A stretch of 64,000 nucleotides of DNA from Mollicutes bacterium Phil14 (GCA_001940985.1 MSHB01000007.1:1-64000); one strand, 5' to 3'; counted from the first letter of the stretch, positions 44,393 through 53,359 are shown. Notes: generated by a model from the letters alone, not told the origin. Translations and numbers: made by a program.

Positions 44393-45004
44393 ATGGTAGA
44401 TTTATTATTTAGTTTTATTGATAAATATGGACTTATAGCTATTCTTTTAGCAATAGCCATTGAATATGCATGTTTTCCAATTCCTAGTGAAGTTGTTTTA
44501 CCACTATGTGGAGCTTTAGCCTTCACGAAACAATATGATTTTTTCTTAATCCTTTTTTTAAGCCTTTTTGCATCTTTAGTTGGATCATCACTATGTTATA
44601 TTATTGGTAGAACAGGGGGAGTAAAAGTTATAAATTGGTTAAAAAAAAGATATCCAAAAAGTGAAAAAGGATTAAATGAAGCCGAAATATGGTATACTAA
44701 GTATTCTTTAATTTCAGTTAGTGTAGGAAGAATTATTCCTCTTTGTAGAACATATATATCTTTTATTTCTGGAAGTGCTAAACAAAATTATCTGAAGTTT
44801 ATCTTTTTTTCTAGTTTAGGAATAATTACTTGGAATGCTATTTTAATTACCTTAGGTTATAAGTTTTATGAAAACTTAGATTATATTAGTAAAATATATA
44901 ATGATTACAAAAAGATAATTATTATTATTGTTATAATTATATTAATCATTTCAATAATAGTTTTCTTTATTAAAAAAAGAAGAAAAAAAGCTAATTATAA
45001 TTGA
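44393..45004 (+). CDS. DedA-family membrane protein
   Basis: A 203-residue protein with four to five transmembrane helices. Family signatures: EYACFPIPSEVVLPLCGALA near the N-terminus, GSSLCYIIGRTGG, and VSVGRIIPLCRTYISFISGSAK, which is the conserved Arg-containing segment. Start at 44393 behind GAGGCG. DedA proteins are linked to recycling of the lipid carrier and membrane homeostasis. The end is highly basic (KKRRKKANYN). Confidence 0.92.
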   Translation: MVDLLFSFIDKYGLIAILLAIAIEYACFPIPSEVVLPLCGALAFTKQYDFFLILFLSLFASLVGSSLCYIIGRTGGVKVINWLKKRYPKSEKGLNEAEIWYTKYSLISVSVGRIIPLCRTYISFISGSAKQNYLKFIFFSSLGIITWNAILITLGYKFYENLDYISKIYNDYKKIIIIIVIIILIISIIVFFIKKRRKKANYN

Positions 45005-45056
45005 CATTTAAAAACTAATTATATAAAATATATCGTATTTTAAAAAAAGGTGAATT

Positions 45057-45443
45057 ATGAAAAAACATTACAAGATTTATTTAATTATTTTTGTCATATT
45101 AATAATTACAGGTTTAAGTTTCTTTGTTATAAGGTATAATCAAAAAACGTTTGTTGGAGAAAGAATTAAAAATCCTGATTCTTATCTATTAGATATCAGA
45201 AAAATGAATGGTAGCGATAACCATTCCATGGATTTAAAAAAAGGTGCTTCATTAAAAATCTCATTTGAAACATATAAAGGATCACTAAATCTAAAAATTG
45301 TTAATCAAAAAAATGAAATAGTATATGAAGGAAATGGAAAAGTAGCTACTAACTTTACTATTGATTTACCTAGTGATGATTCTTATACTTTCTTTGTTAA
45401 AGCCAAATGGGCTAAAGGTTACATTAATATCTCTGTTAAATAA
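45057..45443 (+). CDS. Small membrane-anchored extracytoplasmic protein
   Basis: A 128-residue protein with AAAGGTG before the start, one N-terminal helix (YLIIFVILIITGLSFFVI) and a soluble beta-rich domain (GASLKISFETYKGSLNLKIV, VATNFTIDLPSDDSYTFFV). No lipobox. Forty-odd bases after the DedA gene, probably co-transcribed. Family not recognised; the domain looks like a small jelly-roll or Ig-type module. Confidence 0.7.
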   Translation: MKKHYKIYLIIFVILIITGLSFFVIRYNQKTFVGERIKNPDSYLLDIRKMNGSDNHSMDLKKGASLKISFETYKGSLNLKIVNQKNEIVYEGNGKVATNFTIDLPSDDSYTFFVKAKWAKGYINISVK

Positions 45444-45492
45444 AAGACTCATATCTAATTGAATTAGCTCAACTTGATATGAGTCTTATTTT
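45444..45492 (+). terminator. Bidirectional terminator between converging genes
   Basis: Perfect 12-bp stem AAGACTCATATC/GATATGAGTCTT with a 20-base loop, then TATTTT. It serves the gene ending at 45443 and panE ending at 45491 on the other strand. Confidence 0.75.
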
Positions 45493-46510
45493 ACATTAAT
45501 GATAAATTATCAAATGAAGGTTTTAATTCTCCTTTTTCTATTCTTTTAACAATTTCAATAACTTTATCATTTACTGGAGTCTTAACATTAAATTCTTTAC
45601 CTTTTCTTGAAACAACTCCATTTATTGCTTCTATTTCACATTTCTTTCCCTTTTCAATATCTTGTAACATGCTTGCTTTTATCAAAGCATGTTTTTTTAT
45701 AGCCATTGGTAAAATAATGAATACAAACTTTTTCTTTAGCCAACAGTTATAATCCATTAGTTTGGCAACATCTTTTCCTTGAATTGGTTCAAGTTTAATA
45801 TTTTGCGCTTTACATACATCTATACATTCTTTAATTAGAGCTTGAGCATACTTCCTTGATTTTTTATTTTTAGCAACTTCACCAAAAGTAGCTCCAAGTA
45901 CAGTACTCATTCCACTAAAAGCTGAGTTGACAAGTAGTTTTGACCATCTTGTACCAATAAAATTATCGTCTATCTCTGTAGGTCCCATTAATTCTAACAC
46001 TTCTTTTACAACTTGTAATTTATCTTTATTCTTATCAGTAAAACTACCTAAAGAAAAAGTTAAATTATTAGGATCAGATGTCAATTCACTAACTCCAGGT
46101 TCTTTCAAAGTTGCTCCCCAAGCAACTGTACATCCTAACACTTTTTCTTCTGTTAGAATATCTTGTAATAAATACTCTGGTAGTCCATTTTGCAAAGTAA
46201 CAACTACACCTTCACTAGTCAAATAATCTTTTAAGAACTTTGCAACATTTTCATTATCTTGTTGCTTAGTCATTAAAAATATAATATCATATTTGTCTTT
46301 CATTTCTTCTATATATAAAGCATTAACTTTAACATTAAAATTGACCGTTCCAGTAACAGTTGCTCCCTTTTCTTTTAATGCTTTTATATGATTTCTATTT
46401 CTATTAATCAAGTCCACTTTCACATTAGCCTTACTAATATACGCCCCTAGAATTGTACCCAATGAACCAGCACCATAAATTGCAATTTTCAAGTCATTAA
46501 TTGTGTTCAT
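45491..46510 (-). CDS. panE: Ketopantoate reductase family protein
   Basis: A 339-residue ApbA/PanE-type NADP-dependent dehydrogenase. Rossmann motif IAIYGAGSLGTILGAYISK, then IIFLMTKQQDNENVAKFL, VVTLQNGLPEYLL and the C-terminal helical domain with GTRWSKLLVNSAFSGM (catalytic Lys) and the conserved Asn/Ser. Start at 46510 behind GGAGGT. It may reduce 2-dehydropantoate in coenzyme A synthesis, but no other pan genes are near, so a paralogue with another substrate is possible. Confidence 0.85.
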   Translation of the reverse strand: MNTINDLKIAIYGAGSLGTILGAYISKANVKVDLINRNRNHIKALKEKGATVTGTVNFNVKVNALYIEEMKDKYDIIFLMTKQQDNENVAKFLKDYLTSEGVVVTLQNGLPEYLLQDILTEEKVLGCTVAWGATLKEPGVSELTSDPNNLTFSLGSFTDKNKDKLQVVKEVLELMGPTEIDDNFIGTRWSKLLVNSAFSGMSTVLGATFGEVAKNKKSRKYAQALIKECIDVCKAQNIKLEPIQGKDVAKLMDYNCWLKKKFVFIILPMAIKKHALIKASMLQDIEKGKKCEIEAINGVVSRKGKEFNVKTPVNDKVIEIVKRIEKGELKPSFDNLSLM

Positions 46511-46950
46511 AAAAATAACCTCCACATATTTATTATAACACATAATTAAAGTAAAAAAAAGAAGGTAATTTTTTTGCTCACATCCTAAACTCTATCAATT
46601 AAATATTACAATACTTAATTATCCATTTTAATGTGCAATTTATATATGGTTAATAAATCTTCAATTAAAAACAATTCAATTGTTTTATTTTAAAACATAT
46701 AATTAATGCCACCTTATTACATTTCGGATCTTTAATTTTGCACTACTGTATATTTAAGAAGAACAATATAAATCTAATCTATTTATATCATATCTATGGA
46801 TTTTTTCAGTTATACCTCGTGATAACCTTACTTTTATATTTCTCCATATTTAAACATAATCTAACTATCCAAACAAATTTGTCTATTATGATAAACATAC
46901 ATCGTAGAATTATCTCTTACGAGTCTTGATTAGTCTTTTACAATGTATAA
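46511..46950. other. Non-coding stretch with a duplicated 5' gene end
   Basis: No credible gene. At about 46660-46735 (minus strand) it contains a decayed copy of the ribosome site and first 12 codons of the lipoprotein gene at 46951-47376: AATAAGGTGGC then ATGTTTTAAAATAAAACAAT, matching ATGTTTAAAAACAAAACAAT with an extra T. The copy hits a stop at codon 3. The rest is AT-rich with only short random ORFs. Confidence 0.6.
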
Positions 46951-47376
46951 TTATTTTTCTAATTCAAATCTAACAATGATAACTCCATTATATCCATCTT
47001 CACTTGTCACCTTAGCTACAAATGAATTTGTCTTATTTCCGTCAACGATTTTTCCGTTAAATATCCATTCCTTAACTATATATCCATCATCTGGGGTAGC
47101 AACAAAAGTCATTGTTCGGCTGCCTTTTTTACCTCCTGATAATATAGCTACTCTCGAACTATTACTACACCCTAGTTCGCAAACACGACTATTTTCATCG
47201 CGACATCTATAAATTCTACTTGTAGAGATTGTATCATGGATTTTAATTTCTCCGTTACCACCTTCAACATCGTAATGAAAATAATATCCATAATCTGTAC
47301 ACCCTATAGCTCCAATGAGGCTAAAGAGAATCACACCCAATGTTAAAAATAATTTAATTGTTTTGTTTTTAAACAT
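46951..47376 (-). CDS. Putative lipoprotein with InlB-repeat-like domain
   Basis: A 141-residue protein with an N-terminal signal (KLFLTLGVILFSLIGAIGC); the lipobox is IGAIGC. The mature part has GGKKGSRTMTFVATPDDGYIVKEWIFNGKIV, resembling the beta-repeat (InlB B-repeat or 'GYxVxxW' type) of Firmicute surface proteins, and two cysteine pairs that may form disulfides. AAGGAGGT site. A decayed copy of its 5' end lies downstream. Surface location likely; function unknown. Confidence 0.75.
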   Translation of the reverse strand: MFKNKTIKLFLTLGVILFSLIGAIGCTDYGYYFHYDVEGGNGEIKIHDTISTSRIYRCRDENSRVCELGCSNSSRVAILSGGKKGSRTMTFVATPDDGYIVKEWIFNGKIVDGNKTNSFVAKVTSEDGYNGVIIVRFELEK

Positions 47377-47744
47377 ATGATTACTACCTCCTTATTACAT
47401 TGTAAAATATAATCCAAAAACTCCTCATAGTATTACCTAAAGAGAGTTGTATCATTATTTTTTTAAAATCCTCAGGTAATTATAAAAACTATCAAGGTTG
47501 TTTGATTTCACTTATATTTTATCAAATATAAGCTATTATTTCAATAAAATTACAAAAATCAATTCATATAGCAAACAAATAATGAAATCATAATTATTTT
47601 ATAACTATAAGTGATTCACTATCAATACTAAAGAATAAATAGTAAACAAAAAAGACAATACTTAGTAGAAATTATTTCAATTCCTATTAAAAGTATTGTC
47701 TTATTTTTCACATGAATTCTTGATGAACTCATCTAAATTATCAT
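47377..47744. other. Intergenic region between two lipoprotein genes
   Basis: No gene seen. It contains the ribosome site of the lipoprotein gene (near 47385), a terminator at 47646-47702, and otherwise AT-rich sequence. I found no clear promoter for the lipoprotein gene. Confidence 0.5.
47646..47702 (-). terminator. Terminator after the RsgI-like lipoprotein gene
   Basis: Perfect 12-bp stem AAGACAATACTT/AAGTATTGTCTT with a 27-base loop, followed on the minus strand by TTTTTG. A T-run also occurs on the plus side. Confidence 0.8.
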
Positions 47745-48950
47745 TTATTTTTTGCTTTCTACAACCATTGCTTTTAATTCAGCTTTTCTAGCTTTAAGAT
47801 CTTTTTCCATTTGATCTAAAGTTTCTTTACTAATAGATTCTTCGAATTTTTCAAACAAAGCTTTCTTATTAGTGTTGATATAATTTTCAGCATTAGTCAA
47901 TTTCTCTTCAAGTTTTAATTCTTGAGGGAATTGTTTTTCTAATTCTTCTAATGAATTATAAATAGTTTCTAATGATTTAATTAAAGTATCGAAACTTGCT
48001 TTAATAGTAGCATCAACAGTCTCAACAACCTTATCAGCTGCTTCTAATGCTTTTTTACTAACAGTAATTTGAGCTTCAAAAATAATTGAATTTGATCCGT
48101 CAGAAACACTAAATTGAATCTTCTTACTTGCTAAATCTTGTTTTGCTTTTTGATATGCTTCCATAGCTTTTACATAACTTGATTCAGGATTAGTAAATGT
48201 ATAAACTTCAAATTCTTTTAAACTATTAATAGCATCACTGAAACTTGTTAATAATGATTTATAACTTTCTAAGAATTGTGTATAACCATTTTCTAATGCA
48301 GTAGCAATTTCTTGTTTGTAATAAATCTTGAATTCATATGCTTTTAATGTTTCATAATATTCTTCTAATTTAACACTAATAAATTGTGCTTTTTCTTTTG
48401 TAGCATCTTTTACTTTAGTTAATAGTTCTTGCATAGTCATTGCTTTAACTTCTTCTCTAGTTAAAGTTGGATCATATGCCATTACTATTTCTTCAAGAAA
48501 TTCTCTACCTTTAGAATTTTCAATTTCTAATTTAAGACTTAATTTTAATTCTTCAATAGTAGCTTCAATTTCGCCTTGAACTTTGCTTTCAATTTGTTTA
48601 GCAAGTTCTACAGTGTTAGATGTAACAGATATTTCAATTCCTTGACTATCAGCTTTAACACTACCTTTGAAAGTGTAGCCTAATTCTTCAGTTAAAGTAA
48701 CTATTTTTTCTGTAGCTGCTTCAATCTTTAAACCTTCTATTTTTTCATCTTGAAGTAATAATTTTCCATCTTCATTAGTGCCATTAACAGCAACAACAAC
48801 GCCTTTTTCATTAACAACTAATTCAACGCTTGGGTTAGTTTCAATAGTAACGTATGATAATTGTGATTCAGTCTTATTACCGCAACCTACAAGTATAAAA
48901 CCTAGTAATAAAACCATTAAGGCACCTTGCAATCTTAATACTTTTTTCAT
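47745..48950 (-). CDS. RsgI-like extracytoplasmic lipoprotein
   Basis: A 401-residue lipoprotein: signal MKKVLRLQGALMVLLLGFILVGC with lipobox. Residues about 32-70 (YVTIETNPSVELVVNEKG, VVAVNGTNEDGKLLL) match the conserved 'NPSIEL...N..G.V' segment of RsgI-type anti-sigma factors, which sense conditions outside the membrane. Unlike RsgI there is no N-terminal cytoplasmic anti-sigma domain or transmembrane helix; the segment is instead lipid-anchored and followed by a long coiled-coil region (about 110-400). It may be a sensor without direct sigma binding. Consensus promoter at 48984-49012. Confidence 0.75.
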   Translation of the reverse strand: MKKVLRLQGALMVLLLGFILVGCGNKTESQLSYVTIETNPSVELVVNEKGVVVAVNGTNEDGKLLLQDEKIEGLKIEAATEKIVTLTEELGYTFKGSVKADSQGIEISVTSNTVELAKQIESKVQGEIEATIEELKLSLKLEIENSKGREFLEEIVMAYDPTLTREEVKAMTMQELLTKVKDATKEKAQFISVKLEEYYETLKAYEFKIYYKQEIATALENGYTQFLESYKSLLTSFSDAINSLKEFEVYTFTNPESSYVKAMEAYQKAKQDLASKKIQFSVSDGSNSIIFEAQITVSKKALEAADKVVETVDATIKASFDTLIKSLETIYNSLEELEKQFPQELKLEEKLTNAENYINTNKKALFEKFEESISKETLDQMEKDLKARKAELKAMVVESKK

Positions 48951-48983
48951 GTTTGAATAACCTCCTAATTAATTATCACTAAT

Positions 48984-49012
48984 ATTATAATATGATTATT
49001 TCCATCTGTCAA
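48984..49012 (-). promoter_or_regulatory. Promoter of the RsgI-like lipoprotein gene
   Basis: Near-perfect minus-strand promoter: -35 TTGACA (49007-49012), 17-base spacer, -10 TATAAT (48984-48989). Confidence 0.85.
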
Positions 49013-49043
49013 GAAACATTATTGCGTTTTTTGTCGTTTTAAT

Positions 49044-49274
49044 TTAAACAACTATTTTAACTTTAACGCCTTCTTTAGTAGTAACATTAACTAAAACAAA
49101 GTGTCCATTTTTCTTAATAAACTTCTTTAATTCATTATATGAACTTCTTATTATTTCATCATAGCGAATTTCCTCTTCATTTAAATCAACAAGTTTCAAA
49201 AACAACTTGCTTTTTATAAATGATAAGGGAAAATATAAAACTACTTTTCTTTCTCTTTTTATTACTATTTTCAT
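49044..49274 (-). CDS. Small protein related to the C-terminus of its XRE neighbour
   Basis: A 76-residue protein with a beta-strand, helix, beta layout (KVVLYFPLSFIKSKLF ... FVLVNVTTKEGVKVKIVV). The same pattern, 'V.IPL..(I/V)K...' followed by '(V).(T/D)..(G).KV.I', occurs in the C-terminal domain of the XRE regulator encoded one base upstream, so the two are probably homologous domains that interact. GGAG precedes the ATG. Function is inferred only from this pairing. Confidence 0.7.
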   Translation of the reverse strand: MKIVIKRERKVVLYFPLSFIKSKLFLKLVDLNEEEIRYDEIIRSSYNELKKFIKKNGHFVLVNVTTKEGVKVKIVV

Positions 49275-49275
49275 A

Positions 49276-49767
49276 TTACTCCACTATTATTGAAACTTTT
49301 TCTCCATCATCTGTTTCTACTGAAGCAATTTCTCCAATTACACCTTGTTCAATCATTTTATATATTTCATTAAAATCAATTGATGATAGAGCAGTATTAC
49401 CAGAAACTTGCGGAATAGCAACACCAGCTTCTATACAGGCTTTTATAACAAGAATTGGAATATTAACGACTACTTTATTTCCGTCACCAAGAACTCTAAT
49501 TTTTAAAAACATTTTAGATATATCCTTACGTTTTTCTTCTGTAAGACATTCTACTTTGTTTTCAACTTTTTTTCCTAACAACTCATCAACAGTTGTATCA
49601 AAAATTTCTGCTATTAGTGGAAGAGTAAGTATATCAGGAAGATTAATATCATTTTCCCATTTGCTTACAGCTTGAGGACTTATATTAAGCCTATTAGCTA
49701 ACTCTTCTTGTGTTATTCCTTTTTTCTTTCTTAAAGACATTATTCTTTGTCCAAATGTTTCATTCAT
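49276..49767 (-). CDS. XRE-family regulator with C-terminal SHOCT/DUF2089-like domain
   Basis: A 163-residue protein. HTH domain at 1-65 (LRKKKGITQEELANRLNISPQAVSKWENDINLPDI). After a linker, residues 85-163 (IRVLGDGNKVVVNIPILVI ... IASVETDDGEKVSIIVE) form a beta-rich domain often found in small Firmicute regulators of envelope stress. AAGGAGG site. Forms a two-gene unit with the 76-residue protein. Probably a transcriptional regulator of nearby membrane genes. Confidence 0.85.
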   Translation of the reverse strand: MNETFGQRIMSLRKKKGITQEELANRLNISPQAVSKWENDINLPDILTLPLIAEIFDTTVDELLGKKVENKVECLTEEKRKDISKMFLKIRVLGDGNKVVVNIPILVIKACIEAGVAIPQVSGNTALSSIDFNEIYKMIEQGVIGEIASVETDDGEKVSIIVE

Positions 49768-49887
49768 ATTTATTTCCTCCTTAATTTAAACACAATAAAT
49801 TATAAGTCATTTATATATGTTTTTTAATAACTTATCAGTTTAACTTGTATACTGTTAGTTGTTTTTTCACTCAACCAATGGTTTATA

Positions 49888-50556
49888 TTAATTAATCTTT
49901 TCTTTTTTGGGGTTTTTCAAATTAAAATCACCAGGTAAGATATCAACATCTGCCACATCATCAACTTCTAACATTATAAGAGCAATTATCACCCCAACAA
50001 ACGCTACACTAAATGATGCAATCATCATATTTTTAAATAGTTCATTTGATTTGTTTGTTTCCATATTCATACATAAACATAAAACAAACGCCATATTAAT
50101 AATTGAATAATATCCTAAAGTTGACATAAATGTAGTTTTAGTAAAAATTATTATTAATATATAGGCAATAATTGAAATTATCGCAAATATTAATGCAAAC
50201 CCATTTATATGTTTTTCAATAAAAGGAATTTGTATTAATCCATAAAATATCCATATATATAAAAGACATGCTAGTGATAATAAAATCATAACTAAAAGGG
50301 AATTAGTATATCCAGTATATAAATACCATGCTTTTATTAATAACCCTAGTGAAACAGAATTTATTAATAGACATGCTATACTAACTTTTTCTTTAAATAT
50401 TAAGGCTATGACACCACTCACTACTAAAATAGCTACCCCTGAAATAAAAAACTTCCATGGTGAGATATTATCTATACCATTAAGGCAATAAGTCAATATT
50501 GATGATAACAAGAAAAATGAAAAACTTATTATACTAACTAAAGTTATTTTTTTCAT
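49888..50556 (-). CDS. Multi-pass membrane protein of unknown function
   Basis: A 222-residue protein with six predicted transmembrane helices (ITLVSIISFSFFLLSSIL, FFISGVAILVVSGVIALIF, IACLLINSVSLGLLIKAW, LLVMILLSLACLLYIWIFY, ALIFAIISIIAYILIIIF, MMIASFSVAFVGVIIALIM) and a short acidic cytoplasmic tail. AAGGAGG site. Lies upstream of the XRE regulator on the same strand. Family not recognised. Confidence 0.75.
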   Translation of the reverse strand: MKKITLVSIISFSFFLLSSILTYCLNGIDNISPWKFFISGVAILVVSGVIALIFKEKVSIACLLINSVSLGLLIKAWYLYTGYTNSLLVMILLSLACLLYIWIFYGLIQIPFIEKHINGFALIFAIISIIAYILIIIFTKTTFMSTLGYYSIINMAFVLCLCMNMETNKSNELFKNMMIASFSVAFVGVIIALIMLEVDDVADVDILPGDFNLKNPKKEKIN

Positions 50557-50631
50557 ATGTTCTTCCTCCTTGCTTTATTATATCATATTTTATGATTGTT
50601 TAATAGTGATTAAAAATTATCCAATACAATT

Positions 50632-50664
50632 AAAAAACTCTCTATAGTTTTAACTATAAAGAGT
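50632..50664 (-). terminator. Terminator after the broken solute-binding gene
   Basis: Stem ACTCTTTATAGT/ACTATAGAGAGT (one mismatch) with a 4-base loop, then six T on the minus strand. Confidence 0.8.
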
Positions 50665-50715
50665 AAATGCATAAAACTCACTAAATAAAAGCGAATTTAA
50701 TATAATATTTAGTTA

Positions 50716-51865
50716 TTATTTGTTTTTGGATAATGCTAGTAAAATTTCATCATATGAGTATTTATATCCATTATAAATTATACAATCATTAACAGTTTTA
50801 CCAGTATCATGTGACCAATTAGTAGTTAGATTATTTGATATATCACTATTAGATGAACGTAGTAAATATTCTCTGTATAAAGAAAAATCAAGTCCACTTC
50901 CTGAAATTTTGTCAAAGCTAATATCATACTTCCCGCAGTATAACTTTTCACTAAATATTTGTCCAAAATACTCACCTGTCCAAGAAGTAACATTAATTAT
51001 AAAATTACCACTAGACACTTCATCAGAATTAAAAGCTTCTTCAATTGATTTTTTTATAATATTATGAATTTCTTTACATTTGTTTTTATCAGTAAACTGT
51101 CCATAAGCAATCTCAATATTTAAAGTAATATTACTATCTTCTACTAGATTATAAACATTAGTTTCTACTAATTCATCTATAGCAAGTTTAAAATATTTTT
51201 TTGCTTTTTCTAAATTATAATTATAATAATCATACTTAGAATAATCTATTTGGCTATCATTATTTATACTTTCAAAATTTTTAAATAATTCTTTGTCAAG
51301 GCATAAATTTAACCCCCTAATAAAATATTCATTAGATAGGATTGCCTTAACATCCCAGTATTCGTTTTTTGGAGTTTGTTTTTTTTATTCCATTTTCTCC
51401 AAAGAAATATTCCCATGTGGCAAATGATGTAGAATTTAGATTCAAACTATAACTTTTAGTAAGTGGGATGCCTATTAAATTTGTTCTATATAAATACTTA
51501 TCTAATAAGTTTAATACTTTTTCTTTCTCTTCTTCACTTGTAATTGTAAAATGTAATTCAGTTGCATTAATAGGTACTTGGTCATATATTTTCTTTTTAT
51601 AGTCTTCATTTAATTTTGAAATTTCCGAAACTTTATCTAAATCATATATTTTATCAAGATATTCCTTAGAAATATTGTTTATATTATTTTTTATAGTATC
51701 ATCACTTAAATTTATAATTACTAATTCTTTTAATTCATTAAAATCATTAATACTTTCAGATCTTAAAAACTCAATTAATTCATTAGTCTTTTCGCCTGTA
51801 TTATTACAACCCGTAATAAATAAAAATAAAATTAATATAAAGCAAGATAATAATTTTTTAATCAT
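50716..51865 (-). pseudogene. Solute-binding lipoprotein (OppA-like), frameshifted in an A8 tract
   Basis: The 5' part (172 residues from ATG 51865 behind AGGAGG) has a lipoprotein signal (LLSCFILILFLFITGC). It leaves frame at a run of eight A at 51381-51388. In the next frame the protein continues without a stop for 220 residues (PKNEYWDVKAILSNEYFIRGL ... CIIYNGYKYSYDEILLAL) to 50716. The second part matches family 5 (oligopeptide-type) solute-binding proteins. One A inserted or lost restores about 383 residues, shorter than usual for the family (about 500), so an internal deletion may also exist. Phase variation, transcriptional slippage or sequence error are all possible. No permease genes adjoin it. 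Confidence 0.7.
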
Positions 51866-51945
51866 ACATTTTCCTCCTATAATATTTAATGGAAAAATTT
51901 TTCCCTTACTTTATTATATCATATTTTATGATTATTAATAGTAAT

Positions 51946-51969
51946 AAAAAAAATGCTTCAATTGAAGCA
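51946..51969 (-). terminator. Terminator downstream of tRNA-Arg(TCT)
   Basis: Perfect 8-bp palindromic stem TGCTTCAATTGAAGCA followed by eight T on the minus strand. Confidence 0.8.
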
Positions 51970-51977
51970 CATTTCAT

Positions 51978-52000
51978 AAAAAAATTGTCCTGGATGGGAC
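51978..52000 (-). terminator. First terminator after tRNA-Arg(TCT)
   Basis: Short stem GTCC/GGAC with a 6-base loop, followed by AATTTTTTT on the minus strand, 13 bases from the tRNA end. The stem repeats part of the tRNA acceptor sequence. Confidence 0.55.
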
Positions 52001-52012
52001 TAAAATAAAAAA

Positions 52013-52089
<77 letters not shown>

Positions 52090-52107
52090 ATATCTAAATG
52101 CTCATAT

Positions 52108-52136
52108 ATTATATCAGTTTTTTTTCACTAAATCAA
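52108..52136 (-). promoter_or_regulatory. Promoter of tRNA-Arg(TCT)
   Basis: Minus-strand -35 TTGATT (52131-52136), 17-base spacer, -10 TATAAT (52108-52113), about 19 bases before the tRNA. Confidence 0.75.
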
Positions 52137-52156
52137 GTTTATTTTGAAAAATTATT

Positions 52157-52183
52157 AAAAAAAGTAATTCCAAATGGAATCAC
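52157..52183 (-). terminator. Terminator after the double GNAT gene
   Basis: Stem GTGATTCC/GGAATTAC with a 4-base loop (one wobble), then seven T on the minus strand. Confidence 0.8.
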
Positions 52184-52192
52184 TCTTTGTTG

Positions 52193-53161
52193 TTATAATT
52201 CTTTTTCTAATGAGCAGAAGCTTTGAGCTATCTTAAATCCTGCTCCCATATAAATATATCTAGCATAATTAGTTAATCCAGTGTAAAAAGTCATGAACTT
52301 GGCGCCATTATTTTTTGAGTAAAGAGCAAGACTAGAGAATAAAGCTTTTCCTAAACCTTTGCCTCTAAGGGAATTTGAAATTGCTATTCCATCAAAGTGA
52401 CCACGACCACTTTCTTCATTCCACATTGCTCCAGTCCAACCCATTACTTTTCCATTTTGACTTACTACTAAAAATGGATATGGTTTTTCTAATGCTAAAT
52501 TTTCTTTTATTACTTTTTCAAAATCATATATATTGATGTCTTTATAGAAGTCCTCAATACCAAAATGTTTTTCTTTATCATATAGTTCTATTTTTATTCC
52601 TTCTTTTTCACATTTAGCTAAAATTTCTTTTATGCTAGGTGATATCTCATAATCTGATAGTGCTAAATGAAAAGCATCGCAATATCCAAATGTTTTATAT
52701 CCGTGATGTAATAAAAATAGATATATTTCACTATTAATACTAACCCCTGGTGCACAAGGGTGATCGTGTTTATCTGTTTTAGGAATATACCATTCATAGC
52801 ATGATGGTAAAAAGCCTGTAGCAATTAGTTTCTTTTTATTTAAATCTTTAGCTAATTTTTCTGTTAATCTTAAAAGTTCTCGTCCGATTCCTTGATTTCG
52901 ATATTTATCTTTAACAACCAAAGCATTTAAATAAGCATTATCTTTATTTCTAGTACTGTCAATTAATATGCTAAATCCCACTAAAACTTCATTATCTTTT
53001 GCTAGTATTACATTATCAAATTTAAAATCAGGATTTGTTAGCATCTTTTTTTCATATTGTAATAAAGTATACGGTTTATAAAATCCATCTATATTAACAA
53101 CTTCATTCCATAATTCATTCATGCTTTTCAAATCTTCTTTTTTTGCACTTATATATATCAT
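52193..53161 (-). CDS. Protein with two GNAT acetyltransferase domains
   Basis: A 322-residue protein. The first GNAT domain (1-150) has the acetyl-CoA motif VKDKYRNQGIGRELL; the second (about 190-322) has ISNSLRGKGLGKALF and ends AGFKIAQSFCSLEKEL. GGAGG site. Tandem GNAT proteins acetylate small amines or antibiotics; the acceptor is unknown. It diverges from the transporter operon starting at 53552, so the 390-base gap holds both control regions. Confidence 0.88.
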   Translation of the reverse strand: MIYISAKKEDLKSMNELWNEVVNIDGFYKPYTLLQYEKKMLTNPDFKFDNVILAKDNEVLVGFSILIDSTRNKDNAYLNALVVKDKYRNQGIGRELLRLTEKLAKDLNKKKLIATGFLPSCYEWYIPKTDKHDHPCAPGVSINSEIYLFLLHHGYKTFGYCDAFHLALSDYEISPSIKEILAKCEKEGIKIELYDKEKHFGIEDFYKDINIYDFEKVIKENLALEKPYPFLVVSQNGKVMGWTGAMWNEESGRGHFDGIAISNSLRGKGLGKALFSSLALYSKNNGAKFMTFYTGLTNYARYIYMGAGFKIAQSFCSLEKEL

Positions 53162-53254
53162 TATTTTCCTCCATACTACTATATTATATCATTTTATATA
53201 AAAAAACAAACATAAAAAGTAAGCGTTTTATATTTTAATTTTATTGACATTTTC

Positions 53255-53283
53255 TTGAAAAAGGTATAAAATTATAGTATAAT
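53255..53283 (+). promoter_or_regulatory. Promoter of the aromatic-type ABC importer operon
   Basis: -35 TTGAAA (53255-53260), 17-base spacer, -10 TATAAT (53278-53283). A second candidate pair, TTGACA at 53244 with TATAAA at 53265, is less well spaced. The RNA would start near 53290, just before the leader-peptide ribosome site. Confidence 0.75.
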
Positions 53284-53302
53284 TTTTTAGAGAGGAAAAA
53301 CA

Positions 53303-53359
53303 ATGAAAAAGATATTTAATTCTTATTTTTATTATTACTTTTATTATCCAAGGACATAG
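53303..53359 (+). CDS. Leader peptide MKKIFNSYFYYYFYYPRT
   Basis: An 18-codon ORF with AGAGAGG eight bases before its ATG. Codons 8-15 read Tyr-Phe-Tyr-Tyr-Tyr-Phe-Tyr-Tyr: six tyrosines and two phenylalanines in eight codons. Its overall look resembles the E. coli pheA leader ([15 protein letters not shown]). The last codons and the stop lie inside the 5' arm of a terminator-like hairpin. A ribosome stalled at the Tyr run would cover that arm and allow readthrough into the ABC transporter. AT-rich DNA can produce Tyr/Phe runs by chance, so the ribosome site and hairpin placement are the main evidence. Confidence 0.6.
   Translation: MKKIFNSYFYYYFYYPRT

Noticed and set aside
46738-47212. Short plus-strand ORFs near the lipoprotein gene
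   Set aside because: No ribosome sites, low-complexity translations, and one is antisense to the lipoprotein gene.
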